A stretch of DNA of 64,000 bases from a candidate division WOR-3 bacterium (lineage in GTDB: Bacteria > Hydrothermota > Tepidihabitantia > Tepidihabitantales > Tepidihabitantaceae): positions 1,076,576 through 1,140,575 of the forward strand of contig JANLFQ010000001.1 in the NCBI GenBank assembly GCA_024653355.1. Direction: 5' to 3'. How positions within the stretch are numbered: the stretch's first letter is position 1; each line of letters begins with the position of its first letter. Position numbers and translations under genes: made by a program. The notes beneath the pieces were generated by a model, which searched no databases, was not told the origin of the DNA, and saw only the letters and a program-made list of their open reading frames with translations. Shown here piece by piece: positions 33,571 through 44,746 of this stretch.

Positions 33571-33709
33571 TTCTTACCCTATTTTTTATGGGCCGTAATC
33601 TTCTTTAACATTTCACCGAGAGAATTCATCATATTTGTCCTGCAATTAAAAGTAATATATTCTCAATTTAATGTCAAGCCGGAAATTTGGGTGCGCGATG
33701 GTAAATATT

Positions 33710-33979
33710 TCATCCAGTGATATCTGATTTTGGGGAATCTTTATCATTGGCAGAATTTTTTCTCATTACATCCTCAATCGCATATAAAACCACTTCTTCC
33801 CAGCATTCCAGCCCGAATTGTATTCTTTTTTGAACATCTTTAATTTCAGTCTCATCTAAATATCTGCCAAATCGCTTTTTCGCTAAGTGTTGCACCTCGC
33901 ACAATTTTATTGCGAATATATCCTCATAGGCTTCGCTTTGCCTTACCTTTTTCACAATATCATTATATGGAAGTCCCAT
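33710..33979 (-). CDS. Small uncharacterised acidic-helical protein
   Basis: 89 aa, predicted mostly helical (VKKVRQSEAYEDIFAIKLCEVQHLAKKRFG, then DVQKRIQFGLECWEEVVLYAIEDV). Two cysteines, no motif I recognise. AT-rich codon use matches the island. Only a weak ribosome site (GATAGG) precedes the ATG. It is the last island gene before core genes resume at 34 kb. Confidence 0.5.
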   Translation of the reverse strand: MGLPYNDIVKKVRQSEAYEDIFAIKLCEVQHLAKKRFGRYLDETEIKDVQKRIQFGLECWEEVVLYAIEDVMRKNSANDKDSPKSDITG

Positions 33980-34038
33980 AGCCTATCAAGGTTTTGAACA
34001 GGGCGGTGTCTTGGTTGGTTCTAACTTACCGGCCGGAG

Positions 34039-34066
34039 TTGACATTTGCAAGCAAGTGTCTAAATT
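34039..34066 (+). promoter_or_regulatory. Promoter of queuosine-precursor transporter, leaderless spacing
   Basis: TTGACA (34039-34044), 16 bases, TAAATT (34061-34066), six bases to the ATG. The layout is the same as at aspS 700 bases further on. Confidence 0.6.
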
Positions 34067-34072
34067 GTCCGG

Positions 34073-34717
34073 ATGAACGAGACCGAGGCAAGGCAGGTCA
34101 GTTCCCGTCTGATTTCTGATGTGGCGCTGGTTACGGCGGCGTATATCGCTGCCCAGATTCTTTCGGACATCGCCAGCCTGCGCATCGTGTTTCTTTTCGG
34201 CTTCAGCATTGACGCCGGCACTTTGATTTACCCGTTCACCTTCACCATCCGCGACCTGGTGCACAAGACCGCCGGCATCCGCACCGCGCGCCGCGTTGTT
34301 GTTGCCGCCGGTGTCATCAACCTGTTTATGGCGTTTCTTTTCTGGCTGGTGGCAAAACTGCCGCCGGACAAAACGGTCGGTCCGCAACTGGAGTTTGGCA
34401 TCGTTCTTTCGCCGGTCTGGCGCATCGTCATCGCCTCAATCATCGCCGAGGTGGCATCAGAACTGGTTGATGGCGAAATCTATCAGTTATGGGTGAATAA
34501 GGTCGGGTACCGGCGTCAGTGGTTACGGGTTCTTGTCTCCAACTCGGTAAGCGTGCCCTTGGATTCGGCACTGTTCTGCTCGCTTGCCTTCATCGGCCGG
34601 ATGCCGTTGTTTGTCGTGATTAGCATCTTCTGGGCAAATGTCATTCTCAAGGGCATCTGTACCCTGATCTCTTTGCCCACAATTTATCTCGTTCGGGAAC
34701 GCCATTCCCAGACCTGA
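34073..34717 (+). CDS. Queuosine precursor transporter (YhhQ/VUT family)
   Basis: A 214-aa integral membrane protein with about six hydrophobic segments. The signature region is ASLRIVFLFGFSIDAGTLIYPFTFTIRDLV followed by the AEVASELVDGEIYQ loop, typical of COG1738 transporters that import preQ0/preQ1 or queuine. Together with queH at 13 kb it indicates queuosine salvage and completion. The ATG sits six bases after a -10 box, so the mRNA is probably leaderless. Confidence 0.88.
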   Translation: MNETEARQVSSRLISDVALVTAAYIAAQILSDIASLRIVFLFGFSIDAGTLIYPFTFTIRDLVHKTAGIRTARRVVVAAGVINLFMAFLFWLVAKLPPDKTVGPQLEFGIVLSPVWRIVIASIIAEVASELVDGEIYQLWVNKVGYRRQWLRVLVSNSVSVPLDSALFCSLAFIGRMPLFVVISIFWANVILKGICTLISLPTIYLVRERHSQT

Positions 34718-34733
34718 ACCCTGCGGCGTCTTG

Positions 34734-34761
34734 TTGACATTCTAAATCTGTTCAATAAATT
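34734..34761 (+). promoter_or_regulatory. Promoter of aspS, leaderless spacing
   Basis: TTGACA (34734-34739), 16 bases, TAAATT (34756-34761), six bases to the ATG. No Shine-Dalgarno sequence fits in the gap. Confidence 0.6.
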
Positions 34762-34767
34762 GATTCT

Positions 34768-36072
34768 ATGGAACGAACCCTCACCAAGGAACTTCCCCAC
34801 CGGATTGGCGCGCGTGTCCGGCTGCTGGGCTGGGTACACCAAATCCGTCAGGTGGGCAAAATCTCCTTCGTTGTCCTGCGCGACCGGACCGGCATCGCTC
34901 AGGTGATAACCACCGACCCGGCAAAGTTTCACCTTGACGATGTCAAACGGGAGTCAATCGTGGAAATCATCGGCACGGTCAAACCGGAACCGCAAGCCCG
35001 GCAGGGATGCGAACTGGAACTGGAAGAACTGAAAGTGTTGATTGAACCGGTTGCCCCCCTGCCCTTTGAGGTCAACCGCTCAAAGAAGAAGTTAAACCTC
35101 AAACTGGATATGATTTTAGACCACCGCGCCTTTGCCCTGCGCAACCCGGAGTTTGGTGCCGTGTTCAAGGTCCAGGCAGAAATCGTCCGTTCCTTTGCCG
35201 AATTCCTCCGGCAGGAAGGTTTCCTTGAAGTCCACACCTCAAAGATTGTCGCCGCCGGCACCGAAGGTGGCACCGCCCTGTTTCCGATTCAATACTTTGA
35301 GCAGAAGGCATATCTTGCCCAGAGCCCACAGTTCTACAAACAGATGCTGGTTGGTGCCGGCTATGAGCGGGTGTTTGAAGTCGGCTTTGTCTATCGGGCT
35401 GAAGACCACGCCACATCCCGGCACATCAACGAATACCTTTCCCTTGACATCGAGATGGGCTTTATCAACTCCTACCGCGATGTCACCCAGCTGGAAAACC
35501 GGTTCCTCAAGCAACTGGTGGCGAATCTGGCAAAAAACTGTGCCGAAGAAATTCAACTGCTTGATGCCCACCTGCCCGAAGTGGGCGAAATTCCGGAAAT
35601 CCACTTCCGGGATGCGCTTCAAGTTTTAAGCAAAGACTATGGCCGCGACACCACCGGCATGCTTGACCTGGACCCGGAAGGAGAACGGCAACTGTGCGAC
35701 TACGCCCAGAAGACCTACAACTCCGAATTCCTCTTTGTCACCCACTACCCGCGCAAGACCCGGCCCTTTTACACGATGTGGGACCCTGATGACCCGGAGT
35801 ACACCTTTGGCTTTGACCTGCTCTTCCGTGGACTGGAGGTCACAACCGGCAGCCAGCGTATCCACGACTACCACCAGTTAGTAGAAAACATCCGCCATTT
35901 CGGCTTGAACCCGGAAAACTTCTCCTTCTACCTTGAGATATTCCAGTATGCGGTGCCGCCCCATGGTGGCTTGGCGATTGGTGCCGAACGGTTGACCCAG
36001 CAGTTTCTGGGATTGAGCAACATCCGGGAAGCCAGTTTCTTTCCCCGTGACCGTTACCGCTTAACACCATAA
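34768..36072 (+). CDS. aspS: Aspartyl-tRNA synthetase, archaeal/eukaryal type
   Basis: A class IIb synthetase of 434 aa, the compact archaeal-type AspRS without the bacterial GAD insertion (bacterial AspRS is about 590 aa). N-terminal OB-fold anticodon domain (15-100, LLGWVHQIR...LRDRTGIAQV). Motif 2 VYRAEDHATSRHINEY, then THYPRKTRPFYT, and motif 3 GLAIGAERLTQQFLG. The His in GWVHQIR is, as I recall, a feature of non-discriminating AspRS that also charges tRNA-Asn; this needs gatCAB data elsewhere in the genome. It converges on gyrB. Confidence 0.9.
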   Translation: MERTLTKELPHRIGARVRLLGWVHQIRQVGKISFVVLRDRTGIAQVITTDPAKFHLDDVKRESIVEIIGTVKPEPQARQGCELELEELKVLIEPVAPLPFEVNRSKKKLNLKLDMILDHRAFALRNPEFGAVFKVQAEIVRSFAEFLRQEGFLEVHTSKIVAAGTEGGTALFPIQYFEQKAYLAQSPQFYKQMLVGAGYERVFEVGFVYRAEDHATSRHINEYLSLDIEMGFINSYRDVTQLENRFLKQLVANLAKNCAEEIQLLDAHLPEVGEIPEIHFRDALQVLSKDYGRDTTGMLDLDPEGERQLCDYAQKTYNSEFLFVTHYPRKTRPFYTMWDPDDPEYTFGFDLLFRGLEVTTGSQRIHDYHQLVENIRHFGLNPENFSFYLEIFQYAVPPHGGLAIGAERLTQQFLGLSNIREASFFPRDRYRLTP

Positions 36073-36138
36073 GACCGACCCCGATACCATCACCCTAACG
36101 GTGCTATGGTCAACCCGACACTTTTTACCGCTAATTTC

Positions 36139-36165
36139 CTAACTCTTTACCAGTAAAAAAGTTAG
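36139..36165. terminator. Hairpin between convergent aspS and gyrB
   Basis: CTAACT (36139-36144) pairs with AGTTAG (36160-36165), with an inner TTTAC/GTAAA stem. It lies in the 200-base gap where two transcripts meet. No long U-run follows, so it is only a candidate bidirectional terminator. Confidence 0.3.
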
Positions 36166-36275
36166 CCGGGGTAAATAAGATTGGGGCGTTAAGATTTTAA
36201 CATTTCGGGGTCTAAAATTATGGTGCAAGCGGTCTATCTATCTAAAAATCAAGGTAAAATCAGGCCGTCCTGCAC

Positions 36276-38174
<1,899 letters not shown>

Positions 38175-38200
38175 TTATCCTAACAAATATATTGCGAAAA

Positions 38201-38524
38201 TCAAGCGGTGTCCGTGTGCCGCTTGAGAAAAAATCTGATGTCGGTTAACCGTCGCGAACCGATATGCGAGCAAATTTTTTCCAGCAACTGGTCTTTAAGA
38301 AAGGTCAACTGGGTCATCCACGCCGGTGAATCAACCGCCACTAAAATGGTCTGACCCTCAACGCCAATCGCCACCGTATGACGGGCAATCGACTCACCCA
38401 CCAGCAACTTCCAGTCGCTAACCGCCCGATAAACCACGACCTTATCCTCCATCCCCAACCGGCGTAAAACCCGGGGTAAGGTTTCGTTGACCGTTTGAAA
38501 CCGGCGCTGCTTCTTACGGCGCAT
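38201..38524 (-). CDS. DUF721/DciA-like protein
   Basis: A 107-aa DUF721 protein. The core VYRAVSDWKLLVGESIARHTVAIGVEGQTILVAVDSPAWMTQLTFLKDQLLEKI is the family signature (W in the VW-x-VG block, then S-x-AW-x-x-ELs). Members related to DciA load the replicative helicase, and the genes lie beside gyrB or recF in many genomes, as here. The start is five bases from a -10-like TATATG. Confidence 0.82.
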   Translation of the reverse strand: MRRKKQRRFQTVNETLPRVLRRLGMEDKVVVYRAVSDWKLLVGESIARHTVAIGVEGQTILVAVDSPAWMTQLTFLKDQLLEKICSHIGSRRLTDIRFFLKRHTDTA

Positions 38525-38529
38525 AACTA

Positions 38530-38558
38530 CATATACCCGATGAACCCGCTCTGGTCAA
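38530..38558 (-). promoter_or_regulatory. Promoter of dciA-gyrB, leaderless spacing
   Basis: TTGACC (38553-38558), 17 bases, TATATG (38530-38535), five bases to the ATG. Confidence 0.5.
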
Positions 38559-38636
38559 GAACACCTTAAACCGTTAACCGATGTCAGGATGCTCACCCTT
38601 CTTCACCCGAACAATATCCGGGCATAATGCCTTTTA

Positions 38637-39656
38637 ATGTTAAGGCAGTCCAAGGATATGTTACCTTTCGTTGCGGAAATAATGTCCGGGCCGGTTGCCA
38701 AGTGCCCTTCTGGACTTCAACCCTACCGCTTGTTAAACTGTAATGTGCTCACACGCCGCTCAACCGACACAACCAAATTGGCGCTCAAACCAGAACTGGT
38801 TGCCAAACTTAAAGGCATTGACTTGAAGGCGCGGCTGGTCGTTGAAGGGTTTCTCGCCGGCCTGCACCGCTCGCCTTACAAGGGGTTCTCGGTCGAGTTT
38901 ACCGAGCACCGACCCTATATGCCGGGCGATGAACTGAAACGCATCGACTGGCGCGTCTATGGCCGAACCGACCGCTTCTTTATCCGCGAGTTTGAAGAGG
39001 AAACCAACCTCCGCGCCTACATCCTCCTTGACGCCTCGGGCTCAATGCACTACCCGGCAGATGGCATTACCAAACTGGACTACAGCCGCTGGCTCAGTGC
39101 CAGCCTTGCCTATCTGCTCACCCGCCAGAAGGACTCGGTCGGCTTAATCGTCTTCACCGACCGCATCAACACCTACATCCCGCCCCGTGCCTCGGGCGCT
39201 CACCTCCGCATCATCTTCCGGGAACTGGAAAACACAAAACCGGGGGGCGACACCAACCTCGCCTACACCCTGCACCAGCTTGCCGAGCGCCTTAAACGGC
39301 GTGGCCTGGTCATCATCATCTCCGACCTCTGGGACGACCAAACCCAGGTGCTCTCGGGTTTGCGCCACTTCCGGGCACGCAAACACGAACTGCTCCTGTT
39401 CCACATCTTCCACCCCGATGAAGCAAATTTGAACTTTCCTGCCCCGCTCCTCCTGCGCGACCTGGAAACCGGTGTTGAATTGACCGTTGACCCGCGCCTC
39501 ATCAAAACGCGCTATCAAGAGGGCTTCCACCAGCGCAGTGCCGACTTCAAAAAGGGTTGTAGCGAAGCCCGCATTGACTATCAACCGTTATCGCTCGCTA
39601 CGCCATTTGACCAGGCGCTCCTCAAATACCTTGAGCGCCGAAGTCGTCTGTCCTGA
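38637..39656 (+). CDS. DUF58 domain protein (MoxR-associated)
   Basis: 339 aa. The conserved DUF58 block GLHRSPYKGFSVEFTEHRPYMPGDELKRIDWRVYGRTDRFFIREFEEETN is followed by a von Willebrand A-like half with DASGSM. About 45 residues precede the usual start of homology (KLALKPELVAKLKG). The first ATG is 8 bases after CATAAT and could be leaderless; a GTG near 38747 is an alternative. DUF58 and BatA-type proteins act with MoxR AAA+ ATPases in complex assembly or stress tolerance; moxR is not in view. It is immediately followed (TGA-ATG) by the BatA-like gene. Confidence 0.85.
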   Translation: MLRQSKDMLPFVAEIMSGPVAKCPSGLQPYRLLNCNVLTRRSTDTTKLALKPELVAKLKGIDLKARLVVEGFLAGLHRSPYKGFSVEFTEHRPYMPGDELKRIDWRVYGRTDRFFIREFEEETNLRAYILLDASGSMHYPADGITKLDYSRWLSASLAYLLTRQKDSVGLIVFTDRINTYIPPRASGAHLRIIFRELENTKPGGDTNLAYTLHQLAERLKRRGLVIIISDLWDDQTQVLSGLRHFRARKHELLLFHIFHPDEANLNFPAPLLLRDLETGVELTVDPRLIKTRYQEGFHQRSADFKKGCSEARIDYQPLSLATPFDQALLKYLERRSRLS

Positions 39657-41534
39657 ATGCGGTTCCTTGCGCCAGGATTTTTGCTTCTTTTGCCCCTTGC
39701 CTTCCTGCCGGTCATCATCCATCTCTTGAGCCGGTTCCGGCTGCGCCGGCTTCCATTTCCCTCTTTACTCCTTCTCCAGACCGTGCGCCGCGAACGTTTC
39801 TCCTGGCTGCGCCTGCGCGAAATCGTTTTGCTCATCCTCCGTACCCTCGCCCTGCTCTTTTTGCTCTTTGCCCTGAGCCGCCCCTACCTGCCCCGCCTTT
39901 TACCGGGTTTGAAAACCGAAGACCTCCTTGTCATCCTTGACGACTCTTACAGTATGGGTTATGGCAGCCGCTGGACTCACGCCCGCCTTGCCGCCCAGCG
40001 CTTCATCAGCGCTGCCGCCCGACCCCGGCTCATCCTTGCCAGCCAGCCCGATACAATTTTCACCGGCAAAAAATTGCTCGGTAATCTTCTCGACACCCTG
40101 CAGCCGACGAACACTGTTCCAACTCTGACCCCGGCACTCAACCGGGCGTTTGCCGAAAGCCGTACCGGCACCCCACCGCTTGTCCTTATCACCGACCTTC
40201 AGCGTGTTGCTTTGCCCGAAACGGGTTTGGGCAAGCCGCCCGCACCGCTGCACATCGTTAATCTCGGTCGTAGCGAATTCGTCAACGCCGGTATTCAGCG
40301 CCTCTATCTTGACAACAAATCTATCCGGGCGCAAATCACCAACTACAGCACCCGCCCCATCACGCGCACTGTTCGCCTCCAGCGCAACAACACTGTTGAA
40401 GAGCAGACGGTTAACATCGCGCCTCGCACCACCACTACCGTTTCTTTTACCACCCCGCATACTGATTTGGGACTGGACACCGGCTGCGTTATCATCACCG
40501 CCGACTCTTTGCCCCTTGACGACACCCGCTACTTTGCCTTCGCCGTCCCGACCCGGGTGCCGGTCCTCGTCGTCCGCACCGCCGCGGCACTGGACCGCTA
40601 CCTCAACCTTGTCCTTGCCGCCGACCGCACCGGGCAATTTTTACCCACCATTGTGGACCGTGCCGAACTGCGCCGCCTTGACCTGCGCCGCTACCCGCTC
40701 CTTATCATCACCGATGCTGCGGCGCTGCAATCCGGGGACTGGGACCGCATTGAATTTTACCTCGGCGCCGGCGGTGCGGCGCTCATCATCGCGGGCACGC
40801 CGCTTCCCGACCCTTCCGGACTCAACCGCCTCTTAAAATCCCAGGGCTTCAACCGGCCCACCGGTTTCCTCACCGTTGCCCGAATCGACACCACCCATCC
40901 CATCCTCAACATCTTCCAGCCCCGGGACTTCTCATCAGCCCGCTTCTTTTCCGTCAATCGCCTCACCGGCGGCAGAAACCTGATGCAACTTTCCAGCGGT
41001 GACCCGCTCATCATCGAACTCCCGGAGAAGAGACTGATTGTCTGGACCTTTGTCCCGGCACCATCGGCAACCGATTTCGTGTTCAAGGCACCCTTTGCCC
41101 CGCTTTTCATCCGCACCCTGAACTACCTTACCACCTCCACCTTACGCACCGAATACACTATCGGCGACACCATCATCCTGCCGGTAAAGAGCACCGCACC
41201 CGTAACACTGTCAACTCCGGAAGGAGTTGTATCCCTTTCGCCCCAGCCCGGACAATTACGTCCCCGCGTTGTTTTCACCGCGCCCCGCACCCCGGGGATT
41301 TACCGTGTTGACAGCGTTGCCGTCGCCGTCAACCCTGATGCCCGCGAAGGCGACCTGACTCCGCTCCCTGACAACCTCCTGCCCCGCATTGGTATTACAG
41401 TACAAACTCAGGCGCTGCCCGCTGCTGACCTGACCGCGCCGCTCTTACTCCTCGCACTGCTGGCGTTTGTATTTGAAATGGTTATCCTGGTCTTCGAACT
41501 TTTCTTTCAGAAAAGAAGTCCGGTGCGCAAATAG
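39657..41534 (+). CDS. BatA-like membrane protein with von Willebrand A-type domain
   Basis: 625 aa. The N-terminus is the aerotolerance/BatA N-terminal module: a first helix (2-22), the RFRLRRLPFPSLLLLQ turn, and a second helix (49-70). Then comes a VWA-like domain opening LLVILDDSYSMGYG, a large extracytoplasmic β-rich region, and a last membrane helix (about 595-617, LLLLALLAFVFEMVILVFELFF). It forms an operon with the DUF58 protein. The 3' end overlaps the convergent 123-aa gene by 28 bases. Confidence 0.85.
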   Translation: MRFLAPGFLLLLPLAFLPVIIHLLSRFRLRRLPFPSLLLLQTVRRERFSWLRLREIVLLILRTLALLFLLFALSRPYLPRLLPGLKTEDLLVILDDSYSMGYGSRWTHARLAAQRFISAAARPRLILASQPDTIFTGKKLLGNLLDTLQPTNTVPTLTPALNRAFAESRTGTPPLVLITDLQRVALPETGLGKPPAPLHIVNLGRSEFVNAGIQRLYLDNKSIRAQITNYSTRPITRTVRLQRNNTVEEQTVNIAPRTTTTVSFTTPHTDLGLDTGCVIITADSLPLDDTRYFAFAVPTRVPVLVVRTAAALDRYLNLVLAADRTGQFLPTIVDRAELRRLDLRRYPLLIITDAAALQSGDWDRIEFYLGAGGAALIIAGTPLPDPSGLNRLLKSQGFNRPTGFLTVARIDTTHPILNIFQPRDFSSARFFSVNRLTGGRNLMQLSSGDPLIIELPEKRLIVWTFVPAPSATDFVFKAPFAPLFIRTLNYLTTSTLRTEYTIGDTIILPVKSTAPVTLSTPEGVVSLSPQPGQLRPRVVFTAPRTPGIYRVDSVAVAVNPDAREGDLTPLPDNLLPRIGITVQTQALPAADLTAPLLLLALLAFVFEMVILVFELFFQKRSPVRK

Positions 41535-41878
41535 TCGGCATAGCGCCGGAAAATCGACTCGTCCTCCAGAATCGCAATCCGGGATATCACCACCATGCCA
41601 CCTTCCGCATTGACCTTTAAGCCAAAAGCCTGATGGCCCGGTTCGCGCACCACATAGCCCAGTTCGTAAACCTCTTCCGCCTTCTGATAGCCCCGACCGG
41701 TAACCTGTTCCATAAACCAGGCAAGATTGTCCGCCACCGCGCCCAATGCCGGTAAAGGGGCAAAAGGGTTCAAAAGCGGAATCAAAATGACCTCGCCACC
41801 TTTGGCGCGCTCATCAACCACCTGGGTCCGGTCAATCTCAACAAACGGCCTCAACTCCTCCGGAGACCTCAACTCCAT
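41507..41878 (-). CDS. Uncharacterised 123-aa protein
   Basis: A soluble protein beginning MELRSPEELRPFVEID, mixed α/β by composition, with no motif I know. It starts four bases after the M20 peptidase stop and so is its likely operon partner. FMEQVTGRGYQKAEEVYELGYVV suggests a small-molecule or protein-binding fold, but no function can be assigned. The 3' end overlaps the BatA-like gene on the other strand by 28 bases. Confidence 0.65.
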   Translation of the reverse strand: MELRSPEELRPFVEIDRTQVVDERAKGGEVILIPLLNPFAPLPALGAVADNLAWFMEQVTGRGYQKAEEVYELGYVVREPGHQAFGLKVNAEGGMVVISRIAILEDESIFRRYADYLRTGLLF

Positions 41879-41881
41879 CGC

Positions 41882-43123
41882 CTAAACCTCCACGCCATAA
41901 AGATACGCATAAACCTTGGCATTGCCCACCATATTGGCAATAATACAGTACTCATTCGGTTTATGTGCCTGACCGGCATTTTTCCCCCACACCACCGCCG
42001 GTATCCCGCACCGCCGGAAAAATGCCGCTACAGTACCGCCACCAATCCCTTTGACAAACGGCTCAACCCGATACACCGTCCTTACCGCCTGCGCGAGAAG
42101 TTGAACGACCGGTGCATCCGCCGGTGTCGGCGGTGCTGCGGGCGCTGCCTGCTCAATATCAACCTTGATTTTTACCCCAAACTCCTGCTCAACCGCTGCC
42201 ACCACCTCGCGCACCACATTCAGCACTTCATCCAGTTGATAAACGGGCAGTATTCGGCAGTCAAAGTAGAAAACATCCTCGCCCGGAATCGTATTGACAT
42301 TGGGAACATTCGCCTCCTTTTTTGTCGGTTCCATCGTGGAATAGGGCGGCGAAAACAGCTCATCCCGGGCATTGAACCGTTCGTGCAGGAGCCGGTCCAG
42401 TTTGATTAGCAGATGGGCACCAGCCCGGTGCGCATTGTTGCCGTGATGGGGTGTTGAACCGTGCGCCTGGTGCCCGAACGTTGTAAATTTCATCCAGAGG
42501 ATTGACTTCTCGGCAATCTCCAGCAGCGTACCTTCCTCGTTGCCGGCATCGGGTACAACAACCAGGTCCTCGCTACTGCACAACCGGTGCTCCCTCAACA
42601 GCGGCTCAACTCCGAAAAGGGAACCGGTCTCCTCATCCGCCACCAACATCAAACCCACCGGCAAGCGCGGCTTCAGCCCGAGGTCGATAAGCGCCTTCAG
42701 GGCAAAAATACTCGCCACCATCTCCTGCTGATTATCCTCGACACCCCGGCCATAGATTTTGCCGTTTTCCACCCGGGCACAAAACGGGTCCGAATCCCAC
42801 AACTCTCTTGGTCCTGCCGGCACAACATCAAGATGGGTCATCACCCAGATTTTAGGCCCTTTCAATTCCCCGGGCTTCTGGACAACAAGACTGGGACGAT
42901 AACCGCAAACCGCGAGCGAATCGGGAACACGAAACTCCTCAACTTCAAGCCCCCAGCTCGCCAGTACCCCTTTCAGATAATCAACCCTTGCCTTCTCTCC
43001 TTCGCCGCCCGATTTCGGGCTGATTGCCGGTAGCGCCACGAGCCGCCGCTGCATCTCCACCATCTCCGGCTCCAGCGCTTCAATCCGCTGCACGATTTTA
43101 TCAAAAGTTTCTTTGTCCCACAT
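41882..43123 (-). CDS. M20 family metallopeptidase (ArgE/DapE-like)
   Basis: A di-zinc amidohydrolase/peptidase, 413 aa from the chosen ATG. Metal and catalytic sites: THLDVVPAG (His, Asp), GRGVEDNQQEM (bridging Asp), VADEETGS (catalytic Glu pair), VPDAG, and GGGTVAAFFR with a late histidine (AGQAHKPNEY). Residues 190-310 form the dimerisation lid with HGSTPHHGNNA. A longer frame starting at 43231 overlaps the upstream kinase; the ATG at 43123 (GATAAAG upstream) is the sensible start. Substrate is open: an acylated amino acid or a dipeptide. Confidence 0.88.
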   Translation of the reverse strand: MWDKETFDKIVQRIEALEPEMVEMQRRLVALPAISPKSGGEGEKARVDYLKGVLASWGLEVEEFRVPDSLAVCGYRPSLVVQKPGELKGPKIWVMTHLDVVPAGPRELWDSDPFCARVENGKIYGRGVEDNQQEMVASIFALKALIDLGLKPRLPVGLMLVADEETGSLFGVEPLLREHRLCSSEDLVVVPDAGNEEGTLLEIAEKSILWMKFTTFGHQAHGSTPHHGNNAHRAGAHLLIKLDRLLHERFNARDELFSPPYSTMEPTKKEANVPNVNTIPGEDVFYFDCRILPVYQLDEVLNVVREVVAAVEQEFGVKIKVDIEQAAPAAPPTPADAPVVQLLAQAVRTVYRVEPFVKGIGGGTVAAFFRRCGIPAVVWGKNAGQAHKPNEYCIIANMVGNAKVYAYLYGVEV

Positions 43124-43169
43124 TTCTTTATCATATCCAGTTTGCGGACTCTGGTCAACACCGGTTTTA

Positions 43170-44291
43170 TTAAACAACCGGCAGCCAGAAAAAGAATGTT
43201 GAACCTTTACCAGGCTCTGACTCGGCGCCAATTACGCCTTTATGCGCCTCGATTATCTGCCGGCAAATCGCCAGTCCCAGACCGGTGGAACGCTCTCCCG
43301 CCGTGCTCCGGACACTGGTTTTCTGAAACGGCTTAAACAGCCTGCCCATCTCCTCTCTTGGAATACCCTGCCCCTGGTCCTGCACCGCAACCTTCCAACC
43401 CCCGTTCTCCTTTTTAACCGTCACCCGCACCTTTGTACCCGGTGCCGAAAACTTAAACGCATTACTCAACAAATTGTTCAGTACCTGGGTAATCCGTGCC
43501 GGGTCCGCATTCACCCGGGCACCATTACCTTCAACCACCAGTTCCAGTTCAATCCCCTTCTGTGCACCTAACAGCCGATTCTCCTCCGCATTCCTTGCCA
43601 CCAATTCTGTCAACACGACCGGCTCCAGATTCAACTCAATCTGCCCCGCCTCAATCCGGGTAAAGTCCAGCAGGTCGTTGATTAAATTTACCATAAATTC
43701 GGCATTCACCTTAATCCGCTCGATAAACTCCCGCTTCTTCGCCTCAGGTAGGACTTTAGCCGTTTCCTCTAAGAGAAAGCCGGCACAGGTGATTATCACC
43801 GTCAATGGGTTACGGAGGTCGTGCGCTGCCATTCCGAGAAATTGATTCTTCAACTCGCTCAACTTTGCCAGTTGGGCATTTTTCTCCGCCAGTTCCAGCT
43901 CCTGTCGTTTCCGCTCCCGTGCATAACGTAAACTCCGCACCAGTCCCCGACTGTCAATATGCCCTTTTACCAGATAGTCCTGTGCCCCGATTTTTGCTGC
44001 CGCCACCGCCATCTCTTCATCATCAAGCCCGGTCATAATCACAATCGGCACTTGCGGCGCTGCAGTGTTGACCCGCGCCACCGTCTCCAGTCCTTGGCTG
44101 TCTGGCAGCGAAAGGTCAAGTAACACCACATCAAAACGGTCCTCAACCAACCTTTTTGTCGCCTCATCACACCGTACCAGATGGGTGATTTCAAAACGAC
44201 CGCCGTCGGCATCAGCAATCGTCTCCTGGAGCAACCGGGCATCACCCGGATTGTCTTCAACCAGAAGGATTCGCAACCTCTCTTCCACCAT
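43170..44291 (-). CDS. Hybrid response regulator-histidine kinase
   Basis: 373 aa, soluble. An N-terminal receiver domain (1-125) has the acidic pair in VEDNPGD, the phospho-Asp in VVLLDLSLPDSQG, and K in LVKGH. A short coiled coil (125-150) leads to HisKA with the phospho-His in MAAHDLRNPLTV, and HATPase with NLLSNAFKFS, DQGQGIPREEM and GLGLAICRQI. This REC-first layout is used to pass a phosphoryl group from another kinase. It is third in an operon after a sensor kinase and a single-domain regulator. Confidence 0.93.
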   Translation of the reverse strand: MVEERLRILLVEDNPGDARLLQETIADADGGRFEITHLVRCDEATKRLVEDRFDVVLLDLSLPDSQGLETVARVNTAAPQVPIVIMTGLDDEEMAVAAAKIGAQDYLVKGHIDSRGLVRSLRYARERKRQELELAEKNAQLAKLSELKNQFLGMAAHDLRNPLTVIITCAGFLLEETAKVLPEAKKREFIERIKVNAEFMVNLINDLLDFTRIEAGQIELNLEPVVLTELVARNAEENRLLGAQKGIELELVVEGNGARVNADPARITQVLNNLLSNAFKFSAPGTKVRVTVKKENGGWKVAVQDQGQGIPREEMGRLFKPFQKTSVRSTAGERSTGLGLAICRQIIEAHKGVIGAESEPGKGSTFFFWLPVV

Positions 44292-44302
44292 CTTATTAAA
44301 CC

Positions 44303-44746
44303 TTACTCGGGCAACTTGACCACCGTCAACCAGAACTCTTGAATCGACTGTATCACCCGGATAAACTGCTCAAAATCAACCGGCTTTGTCACATAGCAGT
44401 TGGCATGCAGGTCATAACTCTTCAGGATATCCTCATCTGCCTTGGAAGTAGTGAGAATCACCACCGGAATCCGGCGTAAACCGGGGTCCGCCTTAATCTC
44501 GGCAAGAACCTCCTGGCCGTTCTTCTTCGGCAGATTTAAATCCAGCAGAATGATGTCCGGTCGTGGTGCATCGCTGTAGCCGTCGCGCCGATAAAGGAAC
44601 TTCAACGCCTCTTCGCCATCACTTACCACATGAAGATTGTTGCGCACCTTTGCCTCGCGCAACGCCTCCTGGGTCAAACGCACATCACCCGGATTGTCCT
44701 CAACCAAGAGGATTTCAACCGGTGTGCCATTTTCCCCTTTTGTCAT
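44303..44746 (-). CDS. Single-domain response regulator (Rcp1-like)
   Basis: 147 aa, receiver domain only. [12 protein letters not shown] (acidic pocket), [13 protein letters not shown] (phospho-Asp), [12 protein letters not shown] (Thr switch), and [12 protein letters not shown] (Lys). The EDNPGDVRL text and length are typical of Rcp1/cyanobacterial-phytochrome-type regulators that shuttle phosphate. It overlaps the sensor kinase by four bases. Confidence 0.93.
   Translation of the reverse strand: MTKGENGTPVEILLVEDNPGDVRLTQEALREAKVRNNLHVVSDGEEALKFLYRRDGYSDAPRPDIILLDLNLPKKNGQEVLAEIKADPGLRRIPVVILTTSKADEDILKSYDLHANCYVTKPVDFEQFIRVIQSIQEFWLTVVKLPE

Noticed and set aside
28500-34000. Intact prophage as explanation of the AT-rich island
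   Set aside because: Only one short head-protein-like motif is seen; no capsid, portal, terminase, integrase or lysis genes are present.
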